Positions 23,195-35,478 are shown, counted from the stretch's first letter. The stretch: DNA of 64,000 bases from Neolentinus lepideus HHB14362 ss-1 (GCA_001632425.1 KV425588.1:41723-105722); one strand, 5' to 3'. The notes: generated by a model not told the origin, from the letters alone. Numbers and translations are program-made.

Positions 23195-23671
23195 CTTGAC
23201 ACTTCAGGTGAGCGCTTATATATATGTGCACCATGCCGCCTTTCTGAGATCCAATGGCCATCTTGTCGTCCTCAGAAATGGGGAGATACAGTCCTCATTC
23301 TTGCTATGCTTACTTGCTATGCTGGTTTTCAGTTTGGATGTAGGATGGATGGTTCATCAGACAATGTTCCTTAGGTACTTTATTGTATATCTTTATCTAC
23401 TACTCTGTGCTTGGATATCTGACTCTTTATCTATCGCTGGAGACTCTGCTATCTGTACTGTTTCTTCAAACATGGGGTATGTTGCGTCGCCAACACGTTG
23501 AACCCAAGATTTATCTGTCGTGGATTACACGGATGGGTCCTCCTTCAGCCTGTTCGAAGCATCAACTACACAGCGACGAATTTGGTTGTAACGAGGCGGA
23601 GAACGTCGTATACATGACTTGACATGGGTGCGCATATACCCTACCTTGCTATCGTACAAACTTTGAGACGA

Positions 23672-24330
23672 TCACACCAGACAGAGTATGCTAGCGACCC
23701 AGTAGGTGGATCCAAGCTGGTGCTCGTCCATCGCACTGGGCTAGCTTAAATCTTATGATAGCATAGTCAGCGAGGGCCAGTGCGCGAGATATCACACAAT
23801 TCACGCACGTACCATCTCTGTCGCACCTTCTCCGGGTGCAACTGCTGCTCAGTCTGACCCTCCATGGACTCCTGCACCTTCCTCGCGCCGTCGTCATCGT
23901 CACCGAAGACTATTCTGGCGGACTTACTCTCGTCCGATTTGTCCACTGACCTGTGGTCACTCATCTTCTTCGCCGGCAACCCCAAAGCCATCGCCTCTCT
24001 CCGCATCCGAAAGATCTCCCTATCATACACATCTGCCTTCCTCGCTATATGGTCCGTAACCACCTACATGCCCTCGCACAAATGCCCCTGGCACAAGAAC
24101 GTCCCCTTGACCGGCTGCGGGTATGAGCACGTCGACAAGGGCTCGCTGTATTTGTTGTAGCAGGGCGACGGCCAAACGGGCGGGAGGCGCGCCGTCTTGG
24201 TGCGTTTCAGGGCTTTCAAAGTGCGAAGTGGGTGGGAGGCCGTGAGAGGGGCGGCGTGCGTGCGTGCGGTACGGCGAGAGCGAGGAGGGACACATGAAGG
24301 GCTTGGAACTTTCAGTGCCTGGTGGGCATG
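23672..24330 (-). CDS. Unrecognised gene, 5' end unresolved
   Basis: Three segments join in frame: 24330-24112, 24063-23813 and 23735-23672. Without splicing, a TAG at 24066-24064 would separate two parts with clear coding character (WPSPCYNKYSEPLSTCSYPQ and DHIARKADVYDREIFRMRRE); a 48-nt phase-0 intron (24111-24064) removes it. The last exon gives MDEHQLGSTYWVASILCLV and a stop. No ATG was found in frame at the left end; the segment opens right after a CTTAG acceptor, so an upstream exon is likely. The middle is acidic (FGDDDD) and contains a basic helix. No family was recognised. The model is tentative. Confidence 0.4.
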
Positions 24331-25925
24331 CTAAGGACGAGGCAGGATAGTGTTATATAACTTAGGTTGATTGCTGAGGCACATGGGGTGCGGAGGACAA
24401 AGAGCCATCTGTTGATATCCCGTGTTCCTGACGTTAAAAAGCATTATACCTGACCCAGTGCAAGTTATAGAAGTGGAATCCATACGAACTCGTCCACATA
24501 TTGTGGTAGAGAGGGTATGGGCACTCTAATTGACATACCTGTGTCCTCGAAGGTGGAAAGTCTGTCCGGGGGCTACCGTAATGGAGATTTCACCAGTGCT
24601 CAACGTTCAACTTGTGTCGGTGGATCCTAAATATGAGGGTCAAACCGGGAGACAGGATGCTGCGTTAGAGAAGTTCACCTAATCAGCAGACTACGGCACA
24701 GCCTAGACATGAGTCAAGAGTCAGGCGGAAACCCCAACGTGCACCTTGTATGAACAGGTGGTGACATGGTCGAGAGAGAAAGCCATACCTGTCCTGCTTC
24801 AACACAATCTAGAGGAAGTGAATAGGGTTCGACCCACTTTGGCGAAAGGCACAAGAATCGCGCCCCCATGCAAAATTTTTCCCTTGGTGAAAGGGAATCT
24901 CATTCGATGGAACTGGCGGTGTTGACGTCCGGTGTCGAGACTCGAATTTTTTTGCATGTAGCTGGAGCACCTGAGTTGAGCGAGCACTGTAACCGTCTAA
25001 TTCAAGTGTCAATACACGCGAAGGATCATCACAAAGACTTCTAGGATGACGACCACCGTTCGATCTTCAATGTCATACGTTCCTCTCCAGAATGAAACAA
25101 CTCGAAGTCTTGGCGATCCAAAAGTGCGCTACACCGTTTTTGCGTCGACATGGGTGGGTAAGGAGGTCGAATGGTATGACGACAGTGAGAAAAGAAGGCC
25201 CAGTAGAGTAAAGATATCGAGAGCAAGGTCTCAAGCCAGTCAGAGGGCACCAGTGAGACTACACCAAAGGCTCGATACAGTCAGTGCGAGCGCCTGCTAA
25301 CTCCCATTGACCAAGAAGACCCACGGCGACGGGTCTTCCAAGAAGAGCCTCAAATGTAGAGCACAAGCTCGTTCGGTAAAACGCTGGGCGAACATGCGAT
25401 GTCCGTATCAACGCTGACAATGTGAACCGTGGAACGTCAACGCTTAACACTGAACAGCATAGGTTGAAGACTCACAGTGCCCGTCAAACTCGTATGAATT
25501 TTTATAAGTAGACGGAGTACACTGCAGACATCCTCCCCTACCAGGTCCAAGATGCGTCATGATCCATAGTGAAGTCGCCCGTCAATTGGATAAGAGATTG
25601 TTCTAGTTCTCCAGCTACTTCACCTCATCTGAACGTACAGACGAATGCTGAGGCCGAGTAACTCCTGTTTGCTTTTGCGATACGAAGGGAGACTAGAGCT
25701 TCAGTGAAGACGCCTAAGATAAAATGTGTTGTGAACCCAGCAATAGTATCAATTAAAAAAGTGCTTACTTGCGTGCAAAAGTTGTCACCGAAGTAGTTGC
25801 TGGAAAGACTCAAGCCACACTTGCGTCACACAAGATTAATGAGGAATTCATAATATAATATTGAATATGATACATAACAAAAAGAAAGTTCTAAGGATAT
25901 CAAACAACAACTTCGATAGCTCCTC
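24331..25925. other. No supported gene
   Basis: About 1.6 kb with only short overlapping frames. I saw no domain, tRNA or clear repeat. It presumably includes the promoter of the gene at 23.7-24.3 kb and the 3' UTR of the secreted repeat protein. Confidence 0.4.
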
Positions 25926-27433
25926 TCAGGCAGAAGCAGAGGCAGTCGAAGACGAGGAGGGGGCGCTACTCGTTGCGACCGGCGCAGAAGTAGGCAGAGA
26001 TCCCCTCAAGCTCGAGATAACACTCTTGACATCGTCAACACCCTGGGGCTTCAGCAGTGGGGGAAGGTCGCTTGGTAGAGCGCCCGTCGGAGCCACAGCC
26101 CCAGCGGGAAGCGAAGGAGAAGGAACGTGCGAAGCAGAGACGGGCACGATCGAAGCGCTAGGGATGGAGTGGCCGGAGACCGGGAGGTCCGAGGGTAGGG
26201 CAGCGCGCGGGACGCGGGGCACAGAGGGAGCAGAGGCGGGAGCAGAAGGAATAGAGACGGGAACAGAGGGAGCAGAGGGAGCAGAGAGGGAGGGAGCAGA
26301 GATGGGAGCAGAAGGAGTGGCCAAGACCAACACCGGCAGGGCAGAGGGCGTAGAGGAGAGTGAAGGTGCCGAGAGGGGGAGTGAGGAGACTAGAGAAGTG
26401 GGTACAGCGTCAGGGACGCTAGGGATATCACGAGGGAGGTTGGACGGCATCGGAACAGGAATGGACGGCACCGAGGTAGGGATGGACGGCATCGAAGGCG
26501 CCGAGGCAGGGATGGAAGGCATCGAAGGCACCGAGGCAGGGATGGAAGGCATCGAAACAGGGACGGACGGCACCGAGGTAAGGATGGAAGGCACAGAGGC
26601 AGGGATGAACGGCACCAAGGAAGGGGTGGAGGGCACCGAGACAGGGATGGACGGCATCACGGCAAGGATGGACGGCAACGAGACAGGAGTGGAAGGAGTA
26701 GAAGGCGCAGACGCCAACGGGGCGAGGGAAGAAGTTGGAGGTGTTACAAGGGTAGTCGGCTCGCCAACGCTAGGGAGCGAGGCTGGTACATCTTCGACGT
26801 TCATGGAAGGCGTCGAAAGCGGGAGCGAGGTGAGCAACGAAGTAGACAAGCTCGGGTTGGGCCCGCTCAAAGACATGGAGATGGGCAAGGAAGGAGTACC
26901 GCTGGGTACAGGAATAGCCGCGTCCTCGACGACCAGCGAAGGAAGGGCAGGGACTGCGACGTTGGAGGGGATGGTCGTGCTAACCGGTAGCGAGACGGAA
27001 GCCGTGACAGGAAGAGCCACTGACACGGGCACTGTGGGAATGACCTCGACGGACGGCGCGCTCAACGATGGCTGGATAGGAAGAGAGGGGATATCCAGCC
27101 TCTTCCGATGGGGGAAACCCGTGGGCTTTGCGCTTTGCACCGAACTCACGACCGACGCCGCAGGTGCAGCCACCATATTAGTCGGTGCAGTAGCGCCGAC
27201 GCTTGGCACAATGCTGTTGACTGCAAATGTAGGGACGAGTAAGTAAATTGAGCCTCGCTAGTGTTCGATAGTTGCGTACCTAAAGTCGACGGGGAACTGC
27301 CAGCCTCCCCAATGGCGCCTTGCTTGTTGACGATATGATCATTGAGGTCACCGACTGGAGCTGCAAGGGAACCAGTGGTAGAAGAGAGAGCGAGAGAAGC
27401 AAGGAAGAAAGAGGAGGTAGAGACGATTCTCAT
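25926..27433 (-). CDS. Secreted Pro/Ser/Val-rich repeat protein
   Basis: Exons 27433-27280 and 27220-25926, phase 1 junction, 482 aa. The start MRIVSTSSFFLASLALSSTTGSLAAPVG is a signal peptide with a likely cut after SLAA. After about 60 ordinary residues the protein becomes low complexity: runs built on SIPxSVPS, with a 10-residue period in the centre (SVPSIPVSVPS, SMPSIPASAPS). The tail is Ser/Ala-rich (SSAPSSSSTASASA) with no hydrophobic end, so a GPI anchor is unlikely. Such proteins are extended, probably O-mannosylated components of the wall or extracellular matrix. The reverse strand is also open for 461 codons across the repeat, which I treat as a by-product of the repeat's base composition. 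Confidence 0.8.
26440..26700. repeat. 30-bp imperfect tandem repeats in the secreted protein
   Basis: On the plus strand the unit GGCACCGAGGCAGGGATGGA + AGGCATCGAA recurs with changes, about eight times. Each unit codes ten residues of the SVPSMPSIPA type on the minus strand. Unit number is likely to vary between strains. Confidence 0.7.
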
Positions 27434-27616
27434 CGTGATTGTCGAGTGTGATAAAGACTTGAATGTAGTGCGAGTTGTGGAGTTACTTTAGTTGCGATAG
27501 GAGAAGTTGGTAGTAGTCGTCGTCGAGAGAATACTAGAGTGCGCTTGCTTGTTCGAAGTCGAAGATGCTGGTTGCTGTTCAAGTTGTGATGAGACTTTAG
27601 CGCAACTTGGGGGGCC

Positions 27617-27623
27617 TTTTATA
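27617..27623 (-). promoter_or_regulatory. Candidate TATA box of the secreted repeat protein gene
   Basis: TATAAAA followed by GG on the minus strand, 184 bp before the ATG at 27433, a good fit for a strongly expressed secreted-protein gene with a leader of about 150 nt. Confidence 0.55.
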
Positions 27624-28309
27624 CTCGAGGAGGACACCCATCGGCATATGACGATTTCACCGACAAAAAAAAGGAGGGTAGGCTGCAGGAAGGAAATCGA
27701 GAGTCGTCCGCTGAAGCCATTGCGGAATGTCGGCACAGGCGCGACTCCTGCACCTCACACTCTAGAGACTCCGTCGATCCTGGTTGGATCCTATGAAGGA
27801 ATCAAAGCGACCCGGAATGAAACATGCGCTTTCCGACGTGACAGCGTCGCATTGCGCGTGTTTCATGTCGGATATATAGCGTATGTTTCACGTTGCAAAG
27901 CAAAAAAAACTTAGCTGGTTCTTTGCACATAATTTATTGTTGTGATACTCTGGAGACTGCGGCTGGCGGTTGAGTCTTGAGAGGTGAGATCCACAAGATA
28001 CAAGGGAATGCAGGCAATATAGGTCGATAGTTCATCTTGTTGCGTCTCGGACGTGGGCGCAATTTGAATGAGGCAATCGAGAGGCCGCGGACAACGCGGG
28101 TCACGGATGTCTCGTGACCGTGACCGCGATCACGCCATAGGCAACGAAATGAAGCCAAACGCACATTCTATAGTATCCAAAAAACCATCACGTAACATTA
28201 CAATAGATCTGCGAGTAGAACAGACTTGAAGCACACAGTATTACATACGAGACGGAAGGCATATGATGTTGCGAGTGACGTTCCCAAAAGTCTTAATGGT
28301 CCATGTCTC
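27624..28309. other. Promoter region of the repeat protein, otherwise no gene
   Basis: Contains several copies of GAAAC/GTTTC-like words near 27.79-27.89 kb (for example GTGTTTCATGTCGG and CGTATGTTTCACG) upstream of the TATA box. They might be regulatory, but nothing identifies a factor. The left part to 28.31 kb should be the 3' UTR of the Zn2Cys6 gene. No coding signal. Confidence 0.35.
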
Positions 28310-31300
28310 CTACATGTCTCCCTGGTCATTTCCAGCCAATCGACTACTTCCTGTAGCGGAAGTCTCTCCCCCCGTTCCCCACACAGATTCAGATTCCAAA
28401 TACGGCTGCATCCTGCCACTATTTTCGGTCATGAAAGAGCCACTAGGACCGGAAAAGGGAATCGGGCTACCCATTGTGCTATGCGTGCCAGAAGACGGTG
28501 ATTGACCATAGCCGTACATCCCAAGATCCTCCCTGAATCCGAAGATATCCATGTTCATGCCAGGCGTTTCTATACCAAGCGCCTGCGCCATTGTACGAGT
28601 CGTGAATGAATTCGAATTGTAACCTATCCCGGACGGGTCTGATGCAGTCCGAGATCCAGAAGGGCCTTGACTTGGACCCGGTATACTTGTAGAAATTGAG
28701 GGAACAGTGCCCGCCAAAGATGAGGAACCTTCGCCCAAGAATCGCAGTTTCACGCCGTTGAGGAGGGCATACGCGACCTCTGCCCCTGGCCAACCGACCT
28801 ATACAAGTCGTTTGAGGAAATTAGATGAAACATGTTACGGAGAACCCACCTTCATGGCTTGCAGTGCTGCCAGACACTGGAAGAGACCACGGGAAGCAAC
28901 GTGGTGGACTGGACGTAGACTCACTGCCATCCTGTATCAGCCCTGGATGACCATATTGCAATGTCAAACGCTCACAGAGTAACACATGTGTGACTCTAGA
29001 TATCAGAGCATCACACCGAAATGGTCAGTGTCCGTATCATCCAACAAGATTGAACTTTACTGACCCTGCACCCAACACGTAAGACGCGAGGAAAGGCGGA
29101 CTGAACTGAATACCTCGTGCTTCCCGATAGCCGTCCACTGCATTTATTACGTCAGGTACAGTGGGATGAAGATGATGATAAGACGAACCTATGTCGCTGA
29201 TCTTTGCAGAGGCCGTCTCACATCTCTCGAGATGCCGAATACGGTCTTGACTAAACAAGCGAGCATGCGAAGCCACCTCAGATCTGTGAAGCCGACATAG
29301 GTACAGGAAATCACAGTTAGTACGAGCCTGCGCTCACCGCCTGACTGCTGGAAGGCTACAACAGCGATCAATGAGATGCGAGGCCTGTGACGAAGGCCAG
29401 GTTCACTCACAACGATCGATGGAGTAGTAGCATCGTGTACCAATATTCCACATGCAACGACATGATATGCGGGGGTGCCGCAGTCAACGCGGCGGGCGTT
29501 TCATACCGAAAACTTGGCGGTAGTCCATTGTACCATTGTCGAAGTCTGGTATCAAGGCCTTGGAAGGTACCAGTAGCTATTGAAGCTCTCCTCTTGACAG
29601 GGTACATATCCCTAACAATGTCGCCCATTATGGTAGCTATGATGCGGTGAGACAGCTGAGACTTGAAAACTTGAATGAAGACCCAGCATACATAAAGAGG
29701 CAGCACAGCTGAAACACTCCATGACTCGTGAAGGAACAGGTGAGAAGGTTTGGGACGAGGGATCGTTTTGTACAGGTTGCCATAGATCGTTCCCATCACC
29801 CTTCAGCGGTAATTGTCAGCCTCACTCTCGCTTGTCTGATAAATACGAAGCTTACATCTGCTGCAGTCGGTAAAGCGACGTCGTAATCGTCGTATTGAAT
29901 GGTAAGAGGACGTCCTGTGGGCTAAGAGCTCAGCCAAAAAACCACTGTACACTCAGTTCGCGCACCTAGAAATGAGCTGAAGTGTCTGATGGAGTAAGAC
30001 TTAATGTCTGGCCTAGAGCACAAGAGTGCTATTGATGACATACCGATCGGCTATACAACACGCCCACCAAATGCCCCTCCTTGTCTTCTGATCATTATCC
30101 GAGAACAAGTCTCCGTCCTTGAACTTCCATTTCGCCGGTTCTCGGTTCAATCCTAAATCATACGCCTGAAATACAAGGTTGGTACTCCACTTCAGCACAC
30201 AACAAATGCGAGAATTACCATACGGACAGCCATGCCTGTTGACAGGTCAGCCTGGTTGGATGCGTTGCAACTGTTACGAACCGATATATAGCCAAGCTTG
30301 TTCTGTCGACCCTGCCGTAACATATCAATAACCATTCAACAGTCAAACACAGAAACCAGTACCTATTGCAAACTCTCTTACGCCCAAGAGTATGAAAGCT
30401 TGACATATTGAAGGATGAATATGATGGAGGGTTCTCACTAGCAGCAAGTCAAGTGTCTACAGTTGCACTGAAAGCGTGGGACATACTCAGGACTTCCCTA
30501 GCCGAGCCCGCAATATCGCAACCCGCTTCCGACATTACTCCGGCTGGTGGCAACGGCTCCATAATCGCATAGTATCGTTCGGCTGTAGCCAACATACTGA
30601 GTAGTAGCCCCTTCGAAACGGTTTGCATGGACGTCGAGGAAGGGGCCCTGTTGAAGGCTTGTCACAACGTGTCTTTGTCGGAGGTAATGGTTGTATCGCG
30701 TACCCTGAGCGGCTAATGCATATGAGATTGATCATTACTTGAAAGTGAGTAGATGGCCAATGACATACTTAGATCTGAACTGCTCCAGAAATTGTTGCTT
30801 GTGAATCAGCGGAAGCCAGGGGTGTATATATGTAAAATAGACGCCGATGAGGTGTTCTTGGCGTTCGAGCGTTGGCATCTGGACTTGAACGTCCTGTTCC
30901 TGAGGATAGTTGAGTCTTCCTTCCAGTGCATCAGGCCAAACTCTTGCCATAGGCAGCTTCCTGGAATATTAATAATTAGATCAACCCTGCAGCGGCGGCG
31001 AGTGGAGCTGTAGATACCATATACCACCCTCGTTCCGATCGTCAGAGCGCTCTCCACCGCTGATGAGATTGAAGCCACTTGTGCTTCCGTGGTATCGGAG
31101 CTAAAGACGTGCGTAAGGCAAAGTGCTTGTATTTTCATCAACTAACCTGGTGATTCTCATCTACCGATAGATGGCCAAATGCGTCTACGGCTTCAGAGAG
31201 ATCGCTCTCTAATCCATCCTCCTCTGTTTCATAAGATGTAATTGTTGGTTGCAACTGATGTACAACGAAACACATACCCAACGATGATGAGTCCATGGAG

Positions 31301-32225
31301 TATAGTTGACTCATATCGAGCGGTTGCTCTGATTGATACATGGGTACCTGATTAATAAAGCGGGAATCATGGGGCATCGTGAATATGGCAGGTGACACTG
31401 GAAGCTGCTGGCTCATGAGATACGAGGAGAGGCGATCTTGCCATAGCCCAAGCTCCTGGAACGACATAGCAGCAGCTAATGACGTCAGTTTATGCGTCAT
31501 TCACAGGACGAATGGGGACTAACTTTGATTTGAGACTTCCTCCCTCGATGCTCGTGGTTGCTTCTCCGCCCGACGACCACCACCGAGTCCAGTCGTCGAT
31601 GACTGACTCTCCGCAAGGTAAGACAGAACCTCCTCCATGGTCGCCCGTTTTGGAAGAGCGGCACGTCCTGCCAATCCCTACCTCAAGTTCGTGAGAGTGG
31701 TGATGACAGTGTAAACGTAGACGTACCAAGGGGCCAATATTAACGCTGTGTAAGACATCTCGTGCCAGAGGATCTTGCTGCAGCGCAGAAACAACTGATT
31801 GGGCCGCCGGATTGGGAGAGGACATCATAACAGCCAGAAGAGACTCTGAGCGATACCATCTTTGCTCTAGCGCTTGTATGTATCCCTTTGGCGGGCCGCG
31901 CTTGAAGCTTGGGCCTACAGTGAGCGCTTAGTAAGTAAATAGGACGCGATGTTGATGATAACGCATACCCGAGAAAGAGCAGTCTACGGAGGGCATTGTG
32001 AAGACAAATTCAAGCATGAAGAGGAGGAAAGACCTCACCGACACCGGCTGCCGCACAGGCAACGCACACGCCGCCTTCGAGAGGGCGTTCGCATCGAGAC
32101 TTAGCTCTCCGGCACAAGTCGCATGCTGAAAGCTCTCTCAGGACTTTCTCATGTTGAGCCGGGAATTACATACCTCGACCGGTTCGTCTTTTGGAGCCAC
32201 TGATAGTCGGATCAGCTTCAGCCAT
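28310..32225 (-). CDS. Zn2Cys6 / fungal_trans transcription factor, 24 exons
   Basis: Exons: 32225-32174, 32125-32039, 31983-31969, 31914-31727, 31677-31524, 31475-31278, 31223-31147, 31100-31018, 30960-30769, 30647-30487, 30437-30363, 30311-30282, 30235-30219, 30165-30044, 30012-29966, 29914-29856, 29800-29692, 29636-29411, 29355-29338, 29283-29189, 29137-29065, 28995-28976, 28923-28850, 28798-28310. All phases agree; 886 aa. Residues 19-46 form the DNA-binding cluster: CDLCRRAKSRCERPLEGGVC, then VACAAAGVDC. A KRGPPKGYI linker follows, then the PF04082-type regulatory domain (LRYHGSTSG, PMARVWPDALE, YFTYIHPWLPLIHK, SKGLLLSMLATAERY, LLGVREFAIG, KTRRGIWWACCIADR, FLGRPL, VPSRVMECFS, STIMGDIVRDMYPV). 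The C-terminal 130 residues are Ser/Gly/Met-rich, likely activating. It resembles XlnR/Cat8-like regulators, but the target pathway cannot be read from sequence. Confidence 0.9.
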
Positions 32226-33128
32226 GGGTGGAAGGTGCAGGGCAGGTAAACACGCGAAACGGATGGGAAAAGAATTAGCGGGTACCTAAATTCGGCGCGT
32301 AGGCCCGTTCTAATAGAATCTGATACCATTGTAATGGCACAAACTGGTCGCTGTGACGTGACCTTGTTCTTTTTTCTTTTTCTTTTTTGGACAGACTAGA
32401 GCGACTCGGCGGGAGCTGACGATGGTACTGCCGCAGCGAAAATCCCCAGCAAGGAGCGTTTGGTCGAGTGAAAAGTGTTGTTTACGCGCTACGCACAAGG
32501 GCCTTGGTGCTGTTCGACGCCAGGTGAGATCACCCGGATTCTCCGCTGAGTAGAAACCGTAGGCGTTCTAGTGCCCTCCAGACCATCAGAGCGGGGAGCT
32601 CAAAAACCTAGTAGTTGGTATTCACTTGTAAGGGTTCTTTCAAGGTAACGGCGACCTTAATGAGGGCTTTAGCTGAGAGGCGAATTTTACATGCTATGTG
32701 GCCATAATTTACTTTAATAATGGTGGAGTGCCCGACGCAGTTTCTTGAGTCCATCTGCAGGCTTCCCGGGTCAAGCTGATTCTTACTGATTGGATATTCT
32801 TTCTCGTACGCGTTCGGAAACTGTGACAGTATAAAATCCCAGCAACAAGGAGGTCCACAGCCCTCGACGACGCCGATGACCCGACTTCTACGTCGCTTCG
32901 GAGATAACCCGTAGGAACTTGGGCCAACATTAGTCCCAGTTCAGTTGCACCATATAGGGACATACGTAGTTCTTTTTGGCTAGACGACTGAAGATCTCGG
33001 AATTCGAATCCATCATTTTCTCTCGGAAGACGAGATCCGACTGATTGCAATACTGGGGCGCGTACTTACTCTGGAGGCACTATCCAGTTATACTCCGCAT
33101 TTATACAAAAATTTATTCTCGAAATCCC
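32226..33128. other. Divergent intergenic region
   Basis: 900 bp between the divergent starts of the Zn2Cys6 gene and the JmjC gene, so it holds both promoters. A pyrimidine-rich tract (TTCTTTTTTCTTTTTCTTTTTT) lies at about 32368-32389, a common feature of basidiomycete promoters. A 113-codon open stretch at 32709-33050 on the minus strand has no support. Confidence 0.45.
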
Positions 33129-34819
33129 ATGGCCGAGTCATTCATGACGAGCCAAGAGCCACCGAATTATCCAGGCTAGTAGCGCGGAGTTGTAGTACTC
33201 CATCCGCATTTAAGTCTGACGACCGTCTAGGCTGGACACCACTTGACGCGCATTTGGATCGTGTTTCTCCCTCCATTACACCCGCAGACTTCCTATCGTT
33301 CTACGTCCTTCCTCGCAGACCGGCTGTGTTCACTGCCCACTTCGCTGACTCGCTCGGGAGATGGACAGACTTGGACTACCTAAACAACAAAGCCGGGTCA
33401 GTGACCGTAAAGGTCGAGCGACTGGACACTCGGACGGGCGGGTTTGGGAGCGGTTTGCCCCGGGTTGAGATGCTATTCAGTGAGTTTCTCGACAAGCTCA
33501 GGAAAGGCGGCGAGGAGGGAGAAATGTATCTGACGACGCAGTATGACGATGAGACGGAGGCAGCCTCAGAGGATAATCTGCCGGACCCATTCACGTGCCC
33601 GCCACCGTGCAATGTCCTCAAAGACGACTACCCGCTGCGGCCGGGCATCCTCGAGTCTCTCGTCCCGCACCAAGTCAACCTCTGGTTAGGTCGGAGTCGT
33701 GGATCTTCCCATGGATCTTCCCATGGGGATATTGACTGGACTGAGTCTCGCTCCTCAGGGCTCCACCACGATCACCACGATAATTTGTACGTCCTCCTCT
33801 CTGGGTACAAGCGCTTCGTCCTTTTCCCACCGTCTGCTCACCCCTACCTCGCGTTCTACGGATCCGCGTCTGGCGCGACTGTGCATGCGAACGGCGCGGT
33901 GGCGTACGAAGGAGAAAGCATGGGCTCAGACGCACTGAGCGAGCGCGAACGGTGGGGCTGGGAGACGAAGAGACTCCAGGGTGTTGTGAATGATTTGAAG
34001 AAGAAACGGAAGAAAGAGAAGGCAGCGGCGAAGTGTGGCGCAAAGCTCAAGCTGAAAGGTATTGGCCGGAAGAAGACCGCGCTCGAGGTGGAGTTGGAGA
34101 CGGCAGAGGAAGCGCTAGAATCCGCCGAGGACAAATACCTGGACGCCATCGGTGAGGAAGGTTTCGCTGGTGAGGCCGTGAGAGACGACTTCGACGCATT
34201 AGGGGATGTGCTTGGAGTGAATGACGAGCTCAGGCTAAATGACGAGATGGATGACGCGAGTAGCGTCTCCGAAACTATTTCTGCGTCTGGCAGTGTGGCT
34301 TCGCGCACGAACGGCAAGGGCAAAGGTAAGGCGAAGGAGGACAATGAAATTACCGAGCCCCTCTCCTTCTCAAGAATGCCGACGTCTGTTCTACATGCGA
34401 AACTTGCGCTTCCCTCTGGATCTGCATCCCCGTCTTCCACCGAAGGTGGCCCTAGTATTCACGAGGATGTTGATCTAAAGTCCCTGAAGCCGATTGTGGT
34501 GTATCTGAAGCCCGGGGAGATGCTCTACCTCCCGGCTAGCTGGATACACGAGGTGTCTTCGGCGTCCTCACCGTCAGTCACGGCTACTTCTCAGAAACGA
34601 TCCAGAGAGGATATGAGTGCAGGAGACATACACATGGCCTTCAATTACTGGTTTTACCCGCCCGATGGGACATCAAGTGCAAAGGAGAATGGTACCGGGG
34701 GCATCTACAAAATGCAGCCACTCTTCGACTACCTCGGAACTGTGATAGAAGAGAGGTGGAAGGACTCGGAGCAAACAGGTCATAGCGAGAGTGCAAGTAA
34801 GAGAATCAAGCCATCCTAG
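33129..34819 (+). CDS. JmjC-domain (cupin-8) oxygenase
   Basis: JmjC proteins are Fe(II)/2-oxoglutarate hydroxylases or demethylases. Here SSGLHHDHHDNLYVLLSGYK (from about residue 197) has the HxD iron motif and, nine residues on, the lysine-containing KRFVLFPP for 2-oxoglutarate. PGEMLYLPASWIHEV supplies the distal histidine, followed by AFNYWFYPP. The layout resembles JMJD7-type proteins, but a charged, Lys-rich insertion of about 200 residues (KKKRKKEKAAAKCG and acidic stretches) separates the two halves. The body is one open frame from 33175 to 34819, ending KRIKPS, a possible nuclear signal. The 5' end is uncertain: no ATG lies in frame, and the model uses ATG 33129 with an unusually short 38-nt intron (33137-33174), giving 550 aa. 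A start further upstream in another exon is the alternative. Confidence 0.75.
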
Positions 34820-35478
34820 TGCAGGGTTGCTCTTGGATATGGCATACGCGTCACTTTGTTGGTTCGAGGTGTTCAGGCCAGGTTGGTACCACAATATCAG
34901 TTGCATCTGATACCGGAATATCTGCATGTTGGCTACAAGCCGTTGGAGTATGTGCTAGCACAAACAACGCTCGACGCAAGGCTATGTGGATCCAACCTCT
35001 CAACAAGAACTACAGATATACAGAACTCACACTCGCGGCCCTCATATGCCTTACACAGCTGTAGCCTGAAACACTATGTTAAGGGTATGACTTTTCGAGG
35101 TTTGACGAGTAGTTGAGCATAGGCTCACCTTCTTGAACTCGAATGTTTAGTAGTCGCCGGATGCTTTGGTGGGCCTCTCGCGTGATTACCTCTTTTACTA
35201 ACAGTCTTGACACCAGTACTTGTAAAGGCCGTCAATGCCTTGCCAAAATGAAGATAATATGATCGTGAAATTTACAAAAACATAGCTACGTTTGGCCGCC
35301 CAAAGTTCCTTCGGCGCTCGAGTCGACTGCCCCTGCTCACGTGACACGGGTACTTGTATTGCCGGCGCTTCTCCTGATCGTCCGAATTTCTGGCACGCGA
35401 CGCAGTAACTGCGTCATCGAACAGAGCAGAAAACATGCATGCAGCTCGTCAACTCTGTCTATCTTTCCGTCTGCCATC
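34820..35478. other. Gap between two plus-strand genes
   Basis: Holds the 3' UTR of the JmjC gene and the promoter of the PAF-acetylhydrolase-like gene. No coding signal; no clear TATA box. Confidence 0.45.

Noticed and set aside
24064..24066. In-frame TAG read as a nonsense mutation or readthrough site
   Set aside because: A 48-nt phase-0 intron (24064-24111, minus strand) with GT and AG ends removes it and joins two stretches of coding character.
25861..27246. Plus-strand 461-codon open frame over the secreted repeat gene
   Set aside because: It mirrors the repeat of the minus-strand gene, has no signal peptide or domain, and the minus-strand frame has a signal peptide, an intron and a TATA box. 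Kept only as a finding to test.
32709..33050. 113-codon minus-strand frame in the divergent promoter
   Set aside because: No domain, no splice partner, and it lies in a region required for two divergent promoters.
33856..34440. Minus-strand 194-codon Ser/Phe-rich frame
   Set aside because: Antisense of the Lys/Glu-rich insert in the JmjC gene; the Ser/Phe bias is what Lys/Glu codons give when read backwards.
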